Assembly (NCBI RefSeq): GCF_020782875.1
Contig: NZ_JAJGBN010000004.1
Coordinates: 124,001 to 188,000 of the forward strand
DNA length: 64,000 nt
Direction of reading: 5' to 3'
Source of the DNA: Allomuricauda sp. M10
GTDB lineage: Bacteria > Bacteroidota > Bacteroidia > Flavobacteriales > Flavobacteriaceae
Of the stretch, positions 54,659 through 63,256 are shown piece by piece. The notes beneath the pieces are model-generated. The model made no database searches. It was given only the letters and a program-made list of their open reading frames with translations, and had not been told where the DNA came from. Both the position numbers and the translations under genes were made by a program. Position 1 is the first letter of the stretch. Each line of letters begins with the position of its first letter.

Positions 54659-55757
54659 ATGGTAACTACAGATCAACAGAAAGATCTTATTGAGCGCCTT
54701 GGTGCGTTAAGGAGGTATCTTTGACATCGATGCCAAACTTATCGAAATAGAAAACGAGGAGGAAAAAACACTCGAACCCGGTTTTTGGGACAATCCACAA
54801 GAAGCCCAAATACAAATGCAGACCTTAAAATCCAAAAAGAAATGGGTAGAAGACTTCAATGAGGCTCAAAACCTTGTTGGGGATCTTGAGGTATTGGTAG
54901 AGTTCCAACAAGCAGGTGAAGTTACAGAGGCCGAAGTGGAACAGCAATACAAAAAAGCTGTTGACCTTATCGAGAACCTTGAGTTCAAGAACATGCTGTC
55001 CGATGAAGGTGATGAGCTAACGGCCGTACTTCAGATCACTGCCGGTGCCGGGGGTACCGAAAGCTGTGATTGGGCATCCATGCTGATGCGGATGTATTTG
55101 ATGTGGGCCGAAAAGCACCGATACAAGGTCAAAGAACTCAACTATCAGGAAGGTGATGTGGCCGGGGTAAAGACCGTAACCTTGGAGATTGAAGGCGAAT
55201 ATGCTTTTGGATGGTTGAAGGGCGAAAATGGGGTGCACCGTTTGGTGCGCATCTCCCCTTTTGACAGCAATGCCAAAAGACATACTTCGTTTGCCTCTGT
55301 TTATGTGTATCCATTGGTCGATGACACTATCGAGATTGAAATCAATCCTGCCGATATTGAAATCACCACGGCCCGTTCCAGTGGTGCGGGTGGACAGAAC
55401 GTCAATAAAGTGGAAACGAAAGTACAGTTGTTCCACAAACCTACGGGGATCCAAATTTCGTGTTCCGATTCGCGTTCCCAGCATGACAATAGGGCAACAG
55501 CATTAAAAATGCTGAAATCCCAGTTGTATGAAATTGAACTTCGGAAAAAGCAGGAAGCCAGGGCTGAAATAGAATCCTCTAAGATGAAAATCGAATGGGG
55601 ATCCCAAATCCGAAACTACGTGATGCATCCATATAAGTTAGTGAAAGATGTACGCACTGCTGAGGAAACTGGTAACGTGGATGCCGTGATGGATGGTGAT
55701 ATCGATGCTTTTTTGAAAGCCTACCTCATGATGATGGGGCAAAAAGAAGAAAAATAA
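54659..55757 (+). CDS. prfB: Peptide chain release factor 2, with programmed +1 frameshift
   Basis: The gene reads 54659-54721, then shifts +1 and continues 54723-55757, giving 366 residues. The zero frame stops at UGA 54722-54724 after 21 codons; ribosomes slip at CUU to continue with GAC. RF2 recognises UGA/UAA: the S-P-F anticodon-like motif (I-S-P-F-D-S-N) and the catalytic G-G-Q (244-246) are present. Starting downstream at an internal ATG such as 54816 would cut off the first domain, so the shift is clearly used. Cytosolic. Confidence 0.96.
54710..54725 (+). promoter_or_regulatory. RF2 autoregulatory frameshift site
   Basis: AGG-AGG-TAT-CTT-TGA-C: an internal Shine-Dalgarno-like AGGAGG, the slippery CTT and a weak UGA-C stop. 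This is the standard prfB arrangement, where low RF2 lets more ribosomes shift and make RF2. Confidence 0.95.
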
Positions 55758-55763
55758 TCAAAA

Positions 55764-55791
55764 TCTGATATCCGACGTCTGATGTCTGAAA
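55764..55791. repeat. Imperfect heptamer tandem repeat
   Basis: Four 7-nt units TCTGATA-TCCGACG-TCTGATG-TCTGAAA in the 40-nt gap between prfB and the ArsC gene. Short and imperfect; possibly chance. Confidence 0.4.
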
Positions 55792-55797
55792 AATAAA

Positions 55798-56145
55798 ATG
55801 ATCAAGATTTACCATAACCCGCGCTGCGGAAAGTCAAGGCAAGGATTGCAAATTTTGGAGCATTCAGGGAAGGAATTTGAAATCATCAAATATTTGGAAG
55901 AGGTCCCAACGAAGGATGAACTAAAAAGTTTGATTGAGTTACTGGGCATTTCCCCTCTTGAATTGGTCCGTCAAAACGAATCCATCTGGAAAGAAAAGTA
56001 CAAAAGCAAAAAACTATCTGATGATGCCATTTTGCAAGCTATGGTAGAAAACCCGAAACTAATAGAAAGACCAATCGTGGTGGTTGGGAACAAAGCGGTT
56101 ATCGGCAGACCTCCTGAAAAAATCAATACCTTGCTATCCGATTGA
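55798..56145 (+). CDS. arsC: ArsC/Spx-family arsenate reductase (glutaredoxin type)
   Basis: A 115-residue thioredoxin-fold protein. The N-terminal motif N-P-R-C-G-K-S has catalytic Cys10; the C-terminal V-E-N-P-K-L-I-E-R-P-I-V-V carries the conserved Arg and cis-Pro. Glutaredoxin-type arsenate reductases reduce As(V) to As(III). No arsenite exporter is adjacent, so a broader thiol-redox role (YffB-like) cannot be excluded. Confidence 0.88.
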   Translation: MIKIYHNPRCGKSRQGLQILEHSGKEFEIIKYLEEVPTKDELKSLIELLGISPLELVRQNESIWKEKYKSKKLSDDAILQAMVENPKLIERPIVVVGNKAVIGRPPEKINTLLSD

Positions 56146-56207
56146 AAACCAATGTAAATTAACATGGTATTTCAAGTTGAATCAACACAAAATCATATCT
56201 TTAACAT

Positions 56208-56696
56208 ATGAAAAATATTAAGACCCTCATCGTTTTGTCCTTTGTTACCGGATTGTTTGCCATTACTGACATGGCCGCACAATATGGTTATGGGTACGGA
56301 GGCTACGGATATCCCTATAATAATCGTTATGGCAGGGGGCAAAGCATGGTGCCCAATGGTGGCCCAACAGAATCCAAAAAAGATGAAACGCCGCCAACCG
56401 CAGAAGAAATTGTGGACGCCCAAATGCCCTCCATTACAGAGGAACTTACGCTGGACCCATTTGAACAAGCAGTGGTAAGGACTGCTTTGGTCCAATCCGT
56501 TCAAAAGAAAATAGAAATACAGATTTTGGAGCTGGAGCCCTTGAAAACAAAAGAGGAATTCGAAAAGATTGATCGCAATACACTAGAAGAACTGAAAATG
56601 GGTCTGCCTGAAGACAAGTACAAGGCCTTCGTTGCCCTTCAGGAAAACAGTTTCAAAGCCGACAAAAAGAAGAAAAAGAAGAATAAAAAAGATTAA
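56208..56696 (+). CDS. Exported Gly/Tyr-rich protein of unknown function
   Basis: A 162-residue protein, signal peptide about 1-24 (M-A-A-Q), then a Gly/Tyr-rich stretch Y-G-Y-G-Y-G-G-Y-G-Y-P, a conserved helical part (about 60-145) and a Lys-rich C-terminal tail K-K-K-K-K-N-K-K. It lies about 100 nt upstream of a TonB receptor gene on the same strand; co-transcription is likely. No named family recognised. Confidence 0.78.
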   Translation: MKNIKTLIVLSFVTGLFAITDMAAQYGYGYGGYGYPYNNRYGRGQSMVPNGGPTESKKDETPPTAEEIVDAQMPSITEELTLDPFEQAVVRTALVQSVQKKIEIQILELEPLKTKEEFEKIDRNTLEELKMGLPEDKYKAFVALQENSFKADKKKKKKNKKD

Positions 56697-56797
56697 CAAT
56701 TCTTTAAGGTCATTCGCAGGGACAAATATGTTGTTGAGAGACAAATATTTCGTCCCTTCTTTTTTTCCCTACATTTTTGCTGCACTAAAATCAAACT

Positions 56798-59281
56798 ATG
56801 CACAGGATTATCATCCCGTTGCTGTTACTGACATTAACAACCATTCATGGTCAGGTACGGCAAAATCAACAAAACATTACAATCTCCGGTAAAGTTGTGG
56901 ACGCCGATTCCGGACAACCACTGGAATATGCCACTTTTGTACTTCAGGAAACCGATAACCCTGACAAGGTTACGGGTGGTATTACCGACACTTCTGGGGA
57001 ATTTTCCATTGAAACAGCGCCTGGAAAATACAACATTAGAGTTGAGTTCCTTTCTTTTAAAACATATTCATCCAATAGCCAAACATATACTTCGTCCACT
57101 AATTTGGGAACCATAAAATTGGCAGCCGATGTTGCGCAGTTGGAAGCTGTTGAGGTAGTTGGGGAACGCACCACGGTTGAAGTTCGTCTTGATAAAAAAA
57201 TCTACAACATCGGTAAGGACATCACCACCAGTGGTGGTAACGTAAGCGATGCATTAAGCAACATTCCATCTGTTTCCGTGGATGTGGAAGGCGCCATCAG
57301 TCTTCGTGGAAATGACAACGTCCGTATCTTGATCAATGGGAAGCCTTCTGCCTTGGCAGGTTTTGGTTCTACGGACATCCTTCAACAATTACCTGCGGAT
57401 GCCATTGAAAAAGTAGAGGTAATCACCAGTCCGTCTGCTCGTTACGACGCTGAAGGAACCGCCGGTATTTTGAATATCATTTTGAAGAAGGAAAAAACCT
57501 TGGGTATCAATGGTACCGTGAATACCACTGTTGGGATTCCGTTCAATGCAAGGGTAACTTCCAACTTCAACATTAGAACAGAAAAGTTCAATATTTTCAA
57601 CACGCTTGGTTATTTCCATAGGGAATCACCAGGAAGTGGAAAAAATGACAACCGCTATTTTTCCGATGCCAGCGATTATGACAGGATCATTGAAGACCGT
57701 GATACAAATCGTGATGACGACGGTTTCAATGTGAATATTGGGATGGAATATTTCCTAACGGACAAATCATCCATTACCGGTAGCTTTTTCTACAGATGGT
57801 CTGATGAGAACAATGTAACTGAAAACGACAACCAAAGGTTTATTGATGAGAGTTTGGACAGCAGAACACTGCGAACCGAAGATCAAGGCCAAAAGGAAAA
57901 TAGCCGTCAGTTCTCTTTGAACTATACCAATAATATTAATGATGATGGGCAAAAATTGACCGCAGATCTGCAATATTCTTATGACAATGAGGACGGATTG
58001 ACTGGTATTCAGGAGAACAACACTTTTCCCAACAACAATTTGTTGGCCCTTGAAAATATTTATGAAAAACAATCGGAAGAACAGTTTTTGGCTCAAGCCG
58101 ATTATGTACTTCCTATGGGCGATGCCCAATTTGAAGCCGGTTATCGTGGCACATTCAAAAAAGAAATCAACGATTATTTATTGGATCAGTACGATACCAT
58201 TTCAGGAGAGTTTGTTACCAATGACGATTTGACCAATGTTTTCACCTATCGCGAAAATGTGAATGCGCTTTACACCCAATATGGAAACAAATATGGTAAG
58301 TTCTCCTTCTTGATGGGATTGCGTTTGGAAAACACCCAAATGAAGGGAAATGTAGATGCCAATATTGACAGTGAGGCCCTTCAAGAAATTGTGGGTCAGG
58401 ATGTTGACCTTAATTTTGATAAAAATTATTTGGGGCTTTTTCCAACGGTGAACCTTATTTTCGAATTATCGGAAACACAGAACATTTCTATTGGATATAA
58501 CCGTAGGATCAACAGACCACGAGGCTGGTTCATCAACCCGTTTCCATCCCGTTCCAGCAGGACCAACGTCTTTCAAGGAAATCCTGACTTGGATCCAGCC
58601 TACGCCAACGCGTATGATGTGGGCTATATGAAAAGATGGAAGAAGTTGACTTTGACCACTTCGGTATATTATCAAAAGGAAACAAGATCTTTCGAATTTA
58701 TCAGTGAAGAGGCAGGTGTGACTTCGGATGGTATCCAGATCATTAGATCGGTTCCCATCAACCTATCCACTAACGAGCGAATCGGTGTGGAAGCAGGTGC
58801 AATATACAGCCCTGCCAAATGGTGGAGATTGAATGGTAGCTTCAACTTCTTCACTTTCACTTCTGATGGGGAATTCAATGGGGTTGAATATGGGACCACC
58901 AATACCAGCTGGTTCTCCAGATTAAGTTCCAAATTCACCTTGCCTGCCAAGATTGAACTACAGGCCAACTCATTTTATATGGGTCCAAGACAAACTGCCC
59001 AAAGCAGCACCAAAGGAATGTTCTCTTTGAATTTGGCCATGAGCAAGGATATCATTAAGGAAAAAGGAACTCTATCGTTGAATGTAAGTGACGTTTTCAA
59101 TTCCAGAAAGAGAAGGTCTTTTACGGAAACGGCCAATTTTTCATCGGATAGTGAATTCCAGTGGAGAAAAAGACAAATAAACTTGTCATTCATTTACCGC
59201 TTCAACCAACCGAAGGAAAGGAACAACAGAAGGGGACAACAACCAGAAGACAACGATGAGGAAAGACAATTTCAAGGATAA
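56798..59281 (+). CDS. TonB-dependent outer-membrane receptor (OMP beta-brl type)
   Basis: An 827-residue outer-membrane protein, signal peptide 1-19 (I-H-G-Q). A carboxypeptidase-regulatory-like domain spans about 27-110, the plug (about 130-225) has N-V-S-D-A-L-S-N-I-P-S-V-S-V-D and I-E-K-V-E-V-I-T-S-P-S-A-R-Y-D-A-E-G, and the long barrel follows. No SusD partner is next to it, so it is not a classical PUL pair. The C-terminal 25 residues are Gln/Asn/Arg/Glu-rich and project from the last strand. Ligand unknown. Confidence 0.92.
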   Translation: MHRIIIPLLLLTLTTIHGQVRQNQQNITISGKVVDADSGQPLEYATFVLQETDNPDKVTGGITDTSGEFSIETAPGKYNIRVEFLSFKTYSSNSQTYTSSTNLGTIKLAADVAQLEAVEVVGERTTVEVRLDKKIYNIGKDITTSGGNVSDALSNIPSVSVDVEGAISLRGNDNVRILINGKPSALAGFGSTDILQQLPADAIEKVEVITSPSARYDAEGTAGILNIILKKEKTLGINGTVNTTVGIPFNARVTSNFNIRTEKFNIFNTLGYFHRESPGSGKNDNRYFSDASDYDRIIEDRDTNRDDDGFNVNIGMEYFLTDKSSITGSFFYRWSDENNVTENDNQRFIDESLDSRTLRTEDQGQKENSRQFSLNYTNNINDDGQKLTADLQYSYDNEDGLTGIQENNTFPNNNLLALENIYEKQSEEQFLAQADYVLPMGDAQFEAGYRGTFKKEINDYLLDQYDTISGEFVTNDDLTNVFTYRENVNALYTQYGNKYGKFSFLMGLRLENTQMKGNVDANIDSEALQEIVGQDVDLNFDKNYLGLFPTVNLIFELSETQNISIGYNRRINRPRGWFINPFPSRSSRTNVFQGNPDLDPAYANAYDVGYMKRWKKLTLTTSVYYQKETRSFEFISEEAGVTSDGIQIIRSVPINLSTNERIGVEAGAIYSPAKWWRLNGSFNFFTFTSDGEFNGVEYGTTNTSWFSRLSSKFTLPAKIELQANSFYMGPRQTAQSSTKGMFSLNLAMSKDIIKEKGTLSLNVSDVFNSRKRRSFTETANFSSDSEFQWRKRQINLSFIYRFNQPKERNNRRGQQPEDNDEERQFQG

Positions 59282-59302
59282 ACCAACCAACCTAAACTAA
59301 GC

Positions 59303-59335
59303 GAAAAAAGAAGCCGTAACGGCTTCTTTTTTTAT
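59303..59335. terminator. Terminator after the TonB receptor gene
   Basis: Short-loop hairpin GAAGCCG-TAA-CGGCTTC flanked by A- and T-tracts (AAAAAA before, TTTTTTT after), usable in both directions. Confidence 0.8.
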
Positions 59336-59403
59336 TTGTAGTATTTTGAATTAAAACAATTGAGGTTCATTGCAACTTTAAAAGATTGAGTTAACCCAAA
59401 AAC

Positions 59404-59432
59404 AAAAAAGAAGCCAAATTGGCTTCTTTTCT
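59404..59432. terminator. Terminator of the 58-aa membrane protein gene
   Basis: Stem AAGAAGCCA / TGGCTTCTT with AAT loop directly downstream of the minus-strand stop at 59433. The A-tract on the plus strand gives the T-run in minus-strand RNA. It resembles the neighbouring hairpin at 59303-59335. Confidence 0.75.
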
Positions 59433-59609
59433 TTATTCTTTAAGTCTGGCCGCTTGTCTGGCCTCCTTTTTTTCTTTGTACAATTCTCTAAGGTTACCGA
59501 CCAACCAATAAGGCACTACGAAGGTCAATAAGAAAATCATCAACCAAAAACCTATGGTCAAAATCGTTAAAAAAGCTAGAAAACCTAAATACTGGTCAAA
59601 TTCAAACAT
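59433..59609 (-). CDS. 58-residue conserved membrane protein
   Basis: Frame from ATG at 59609 to TAA at 59433-59435. M-F-E-F-D-Q-Y-L-G-F then a hydrophobic segment (about 8-32), P-Y-W-L-V-G-N-L, and a charged tail E-K-K-E-A-R-Q-A-A-R. It has its own promoter (TATCTTTG box) and terminator, which supports a real gene. Similar short single-span proteins occur in Flavobacteriaceae as I recall. Function unknown. Confidence 0.75.
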   Translation of the reverse strand: MFEFDQYLGFLAFLTILTIGFWLMIFLLTFVVPYWLVGNLRELYKEKKEARQAARLKE

Positions 59610-59629
59610 TTTTTTTCCTTTAGATGTAA

Positions 59630-59661
59630 CAAAGATACAATGAAAAAATAGTTTTAAACAA
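59630..59661 (-). promoter_or_regulatory. Promoter of the 58-aa protein gene (TTG-N21-TATCTTTG)
   Basis: Minus-strand -7 TATCTTTG at 59630-59637 and TTG at 59659-59661. It lies 21 nt before the ATG at 59609. Confidence 0.5.
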
Positions 59662-59676
59662 GGCCTCTTTTAAATT

Positions 59677-60570
59677 TTATGCATTTTTGGATCCAAAAAT
59701 CCGCTTCCTTAATGTGCCGAAAGCGGCAACGATTCCAATAGCGATCACTTTCCAAAATTTCAATATGGCCGCAAAGAATCCTACCTTGGCCAATACTTTA
59801 CCTGCAATCAATCCTCCTATACCGTAAGCTGCTACCTCGTCCAGATCCGGATTAAAGTCTGAATATCGATTACCTGGATTGAATTCTGCACTGGAAATGA
59901 CCCTATCTATATTTGTCTGTACCAAAGGTAACTTGTCCATATCACTAATGGCATTTAAATTTAAATATCCCTTTCTGCCCAAAACCCTAATGTTGTAATT
60001 AAGGGTGTTCATTTCCATTCCCTCAAATTTGATTTCTTTGGCCCAATGCAGTTTTTTTGAAGATTGATCATAAAATGGTTCTGCTGCCCAACCCACGATC
60101 TCGGCGGTAGGATATCCAAGTTTTGTTCGTTCCTTGTTTTCTTCGATGGCACTTTCCTGCATATCTTCCATTAAGTCATCATAGTCAATATCATCCGCAT
60201 CATCGTCTTCAATATAACCCTCCTCGGAATAGGTGATTTCTATAGCATATGTAAAATTATCCCCCACTACGGAAATGTCTTCAGGAAAAAGCATTCCCAT
60301 TGTTTCCGAAGGTGGATTGCCCCAAAGGTCAGTAAGTACCTGTTGACTTTGTTCGGCATTCAAAAATTTGAAACCTTCCGGGACATGTAAGGTAGCCAGA
60401 TCATTCCCTAATGGAATACTTCCCTTCTGAAAGGTGTAGGAATTATTGATGCTGTCCAAGATTTGTTGGTAGGCGGCTTCATCCAATTCAATATTGGTCT
60501 CGGTAGTATCTGTTTGGGAAAAGGCAAAGGAAATTGTGAGCAAAAATGCTAAAATGGTTAGTTTTTTCAT
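59677..60570 (-). CDS. DUF2167 exported membrane protein
   Basis: A 297-residue protein with a signal peptide (cleavage near F-S-Q, residue 19) and C-terminal membrane segments (about 250-285) ending in a basic tail L-R-K-R-I-F-G-S-K. The central part with the acidic stretch D-D-D-A-D-D-I-D-Y-D-D and G-W-A-A-E-P-F-Y-D is typical of DUF2167, a family of unknown function, sometimes placed near stress genes. Stand-alone here. Confidence 0.9.
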   Translation of the reverse strand: MKKLTILAFLLTISFAFSQTDTTETNIELDEAAYQQILDSINNSYTFQKGSIPLGNDLATLHVPEGFKFLNAEQSQQVLTDLWGNPPSETMGMLFPEDISVVGDNFTYAIEITYSEEGYIEDDDADDIDYDDLMEDMQESAIEENKERTKLGYPTAEIVGWAAEPFYDQSSKKLHWAKEIKFEGMEMNTLNYNIRVLGRKGYLNLNAISDMDKLPLVQTNIDRVISSAEFNPGNRYSDFNPDLDEVAAYGIGGLIAGKVLAKVGFFAAILKFWKVIAIGIVAAFGTLRKRIFGSKNA

Positions 60571-60692
60571 GATTGGTATTTAATATTGGTTTCAATTAAA
60601 TCATTATTGATGAAAGAAAAAAACTACAATATCAATTTTAGTTGAATGGCAATATTCTTTGGCTGACTTTTACTTATGCGGATATGATGGTT

Positions 60693-60700
60693 TATCTTTG
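60693..60700 (+). promoter_or_regulatory. -7 box of fumC
   Basis: TATCTTTG, 26 nt before the fumC ATG, matching TAnnTTTG. No clear -33. Confidence 0.45.
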
Positions 60701-60726
60701 TACAACAACAAAATCTTCTTATTCCA

Positions 60727-62124
60727 ATGAGTTTCAGAATAGAAAAAGACACCATGGGCGAGGTAAAAGTGCCCGCGGATAAATATTGGGGCGCCCAAAC
60801 AGAACGTTCCCGCAACAATTTTAAAATCGGTGCAGCGGCTTCCATGCCAATGGATATCATCTACGGATTTGCCTATCTAAAAAAGGCAGCAGCCTATGCC
60901 AACCATGAACTTGGTGTACTTGGTGTAGAGAAAAGGGATTTGATCGCGCAAGTTTGTGATGAAATCTTGGAAGGCAAATTGGACGACCAATTTCCATTGG
61001 TGATTTGGCAAACCGGTTCAGGTACCCAAAGCAACATGAACGTGAACGAGGTCATTGCCAACAGGGCCCATGAGATTGCCGGGAAAAAAATCGGGGAAGG
61101 TGAAAAAACCATCCAACCTAACGATGATGTGAACAAAAGCCAGTCTTCCAATGATACTTTTCCGACCGGAATGCACATTGCCGCCTACAAAAAAATTGTA
61201 GAGGTTACCATTCCTGGGGTGGAACAATTGAAAAATACGTTGGACAAAAAATCCAAAGAATTCAAGAACGTTGTAAAAATTGGTAGGACGCACTTGATGG
61301 ATGCCACTCCCCTAACCTTGGGACAAGAATTTTCTGGTTACGTTTCCCAATTGGAACACGGCATAAAGGCATTGAAGAATACCCTTTCCCATTTGAGCGA
61401 AATGGCCTTAGGAGGAACTGCAGTGGGTACCGGTCTGAATACACCAAAAGGTTATGATGTTTTGGTGGCCAAATATATTGCCCAATTTACCGGTCAACCC
61501 TTTATCACCGCACCAAACAAATTTGAGGCTTTGGCCTCCCACGATGCCATTGTGGAAAGTCACGGAGCTTTGAAACAATTGGCCGTTTCTTTGAACAAGA
61601 TTGCGAACGACATCCGTATGATGGCCTCCGGCCCACGTTCGGGAATTGGAGAAATCATCATTCCAGCCAACGAGCCTGGTAGTTCCATTATGCCAGGAAA
61701 GGTGAACCCAACCCAATGTGAGGCCCTGACCATGGTCTGTGCCCAGGTAATGGGTAATGATGTGGCCATCAGTGTTGGTGGAACCCAAGGTCATTATGAA
61801 CTGAACGTGTTCAAGCCTGTAATGGCCGCCAATATTTTACAATCGGCCCAATTGTTGGGAGATGCTTGCGTAAGCTTTGACGAACACTGTGCCATCGGCA
61901 TTGAGCCCAACCATGAGGTAATCAAAACCCTTTTGAACAACTCCTTGATGTTGGTTACTGCCCTTAACACCAAAATTGGATATTACAAAGCTGCAGAAAT
62001 TGCCAATACCGCTCATAAAAATGGTACCACTTTGAAAGAAGAGGCCGTTAACCTTGGCTATGTAACCCCTGAGGAATATGATGCCTGGGTACGTCCTGAG
62101 GATATGGTGGGAAGTTTGAAATAA
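60727..62124 (+). CDS. fumC: Fumarate hydratase, class II
   Basis: A 465-residue TCA-cycle enzyme converting fumarate to L-malate. The signature [11 protein letters not shown] is at about 318-328, and the substrate-site [10 protein letters not shown] has the active-site His near 188. N-terminal [11 protein letters not shown] is standard. Cytosolic homotetramer without an iron-sulfur cluster. Confidence 0.97.
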   Translation: MSFRIEKDTMGEVKVPADKYWGAQTERSRNNFKIGAAASMPMDIIYGFAYLKKAAAYANHELGVLGVEKRDLIAQVCDEILEGKLDDQFPLVIWQTGSGTQSNMNVNEVIANRAHEIAGKKIGEGEKTIQPNDDVNKSQSSNDTFPTGMHIAAYKKIVEVTIPGVEQLKNTLDKKSKEFKNVVKIGRTHLMDATPLTLGQEFSGYVSQLEHGIKALKNTLSHLSEMALGGTAVGTGLNTPKGYDVLVAKYIAQFTGQPFITAPNKFEALASHDAIVESHGALKQLAVSLNKIANDIRMMASGPRSGIGEIIIPANEPGSSIMPGKVNPTQCEALTMVCAQVMGNDVAISVGGTQGHYELNVFKPVMAANILQSAQLLGDACVSFDEHCAIGIEPNHEVIKTLLNNSLMLVTALNTKIGYYKAAEIANTAHKNGTTLKEEAVNLGYVTPEEYDAWVRPEDMVGSLK

Positions 62125-62150
62125 TTCGATTCAAAAAAAATAAGCAATAA

Positions 62151-62184
62151 AAAGGCCCGTCCAAATTTGGACGGGCCTTTTATT
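62151..62184. terminator. Bidirectional terminator between fumC and the coiled-coil gene
   Basis: Perfect 15-bp palindromic stem AAAGGCCCGTCCAAA / TTTGGACGGGCCTTT with no loop bases beyond the fold-back, flanked by A and T tracts. Confidence 0.85.
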
Positions 62185-62202
62185 TATGATGGATAGTGTG
62201 TA

Positions 62203-63093
62203 TTATTTCAACTCGAACTTGGAGGTACCCAACAATTTCAATTTGTTGTCATAAACATTTACCATGTAGTTACCTTTTTGGTAATCACCGGCTGGCTTGT
62301 TCACGTAATCACATACATCCAAAGCATCATTCTCATAGTAGAAATTGGTTCCTTTGCTATAGGTGATGGAAGAACCAGCATCAGTAGTCTTGGAATAACC
62401 GTCACCGAGTACGTTTCCTTGTGGACCCAATACTTCGATATAGAATTCCCTGTCACCAGCTTCAGCAATAGTGTTGCTAGCTACAGTGAAACATACTTTA
62501 AGTTTATCGGTAGCTTTTGCTCTTTGGGTAGAAACCAATTTACCGCTAGTTCTTTCTTTTACAGCATCAACGCTGATAGTGGAAAGGTTAAGGGCAGAAC
62601 CTCTTTCAACAGCATCGGCCAATTGGGTGTTCTGTACGATCAAAGAATCGTTGAAAACAGTTTGTTTTTCCAATTCCACAAAAGTACTGTCCCTTTGCAT
62701 AGCCAACAAAGTGTTGGATTGGGTCAAGGAATCTACTTGTCTCAATAGCTTTTCTCTTTCTTCCTTAAGAACGCTTACTTGTCTTCTGTATCTAGAAAGA
62801 GAAGCGATGTCAGCTTTCATAGTTTGTACAGAGTCAATGTACTTAGCGATGTTGTCCCTTGCAGCAACCAATTCTTCGTTGGTAGCGTTGCTTTCCAAAA
62901 TGGCCTTGTCGTACTCGGATTTCAAGTTGTTCAAGTCCTCAACAACCAATTCTTTCTCTTGGGTAAGAGCTTCAGTTGTTTTCTTTTTGTCTTGGTAAAG
63001 GCTCACGGTATAGATAATGGTCCCCAAAAGAACTACACCCAACAACCCGGCAATTACCTTCAATCCATTGTTATTGCTTTTTGTTTCAGTCAT
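62203..63093 (-). CDS. Single-span membrane protein with long coiled coil
   Basis: A 296-residue protein: short cytosolic N-terminus, one membrane segment (about 11-32), a coiled coil (about 33-165 with heptads such as L-V-V-E-D-L-N-N-L-K-S-E-Y) and a C-terminal strand-rich domain (about 190-296) ending in K-F-E-L-K. The C-terminal domain, presumably periplasmic, has Y-E-N-D-A-L-D-V-C-D-Y and two cysteines. Seen in flavobacteria as a conserved protein without a name. Function unknown. Confidence 0.82.
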   Translation of the reverse strand: MTETKSNNNGLKVIAGLLGVVLLGTIIYTVSLYQDKKKTTEALTQEKELVVEDLNNLKSEYDKAILESNATNEELVAARDNIAKYIDSVQTMKADIASLSRYRRQVSVLKEEREKLLRQVDSLTQSNTLLAMQRDSTFVELEKQTVFNDSLIVQNTQLADAVERGSALNLSTISVDAVKERTSGKLVSTQRAKATDKLKVCFTVASNTIAEAGDREFYIEVLGPQGNVLGDGYSKTTDAGSSITYSKGTNFYYENDALDVCDYVNKPAGDYQKGNYMVNVYDNKLKLLGTSKFELK

Positions 63094-63256
63094 AACTTTT
63101 TGATTTAATTGATTCTCGTTTAAATGTTTTGATCAATCGTGTTTGGTTTATATACGCATGAGATGTTCGTTTGGATTATTTGGTTAAAAAAAATTGTGAA
63201 AAAATCACCATAATGTTAGAGAAACCTTATTTTTAAAGGAATCCAAAAAAATAACC

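Noticed and set aside
54816..55757. prfB as a short gene starting at 54816, or UGA as selenocysteine
   Set aside because: The upstream 21 codons, AGGAGG and CTT-TGA-C are the standard RF2 frameshift site; no selenocysteine element or role is expected.
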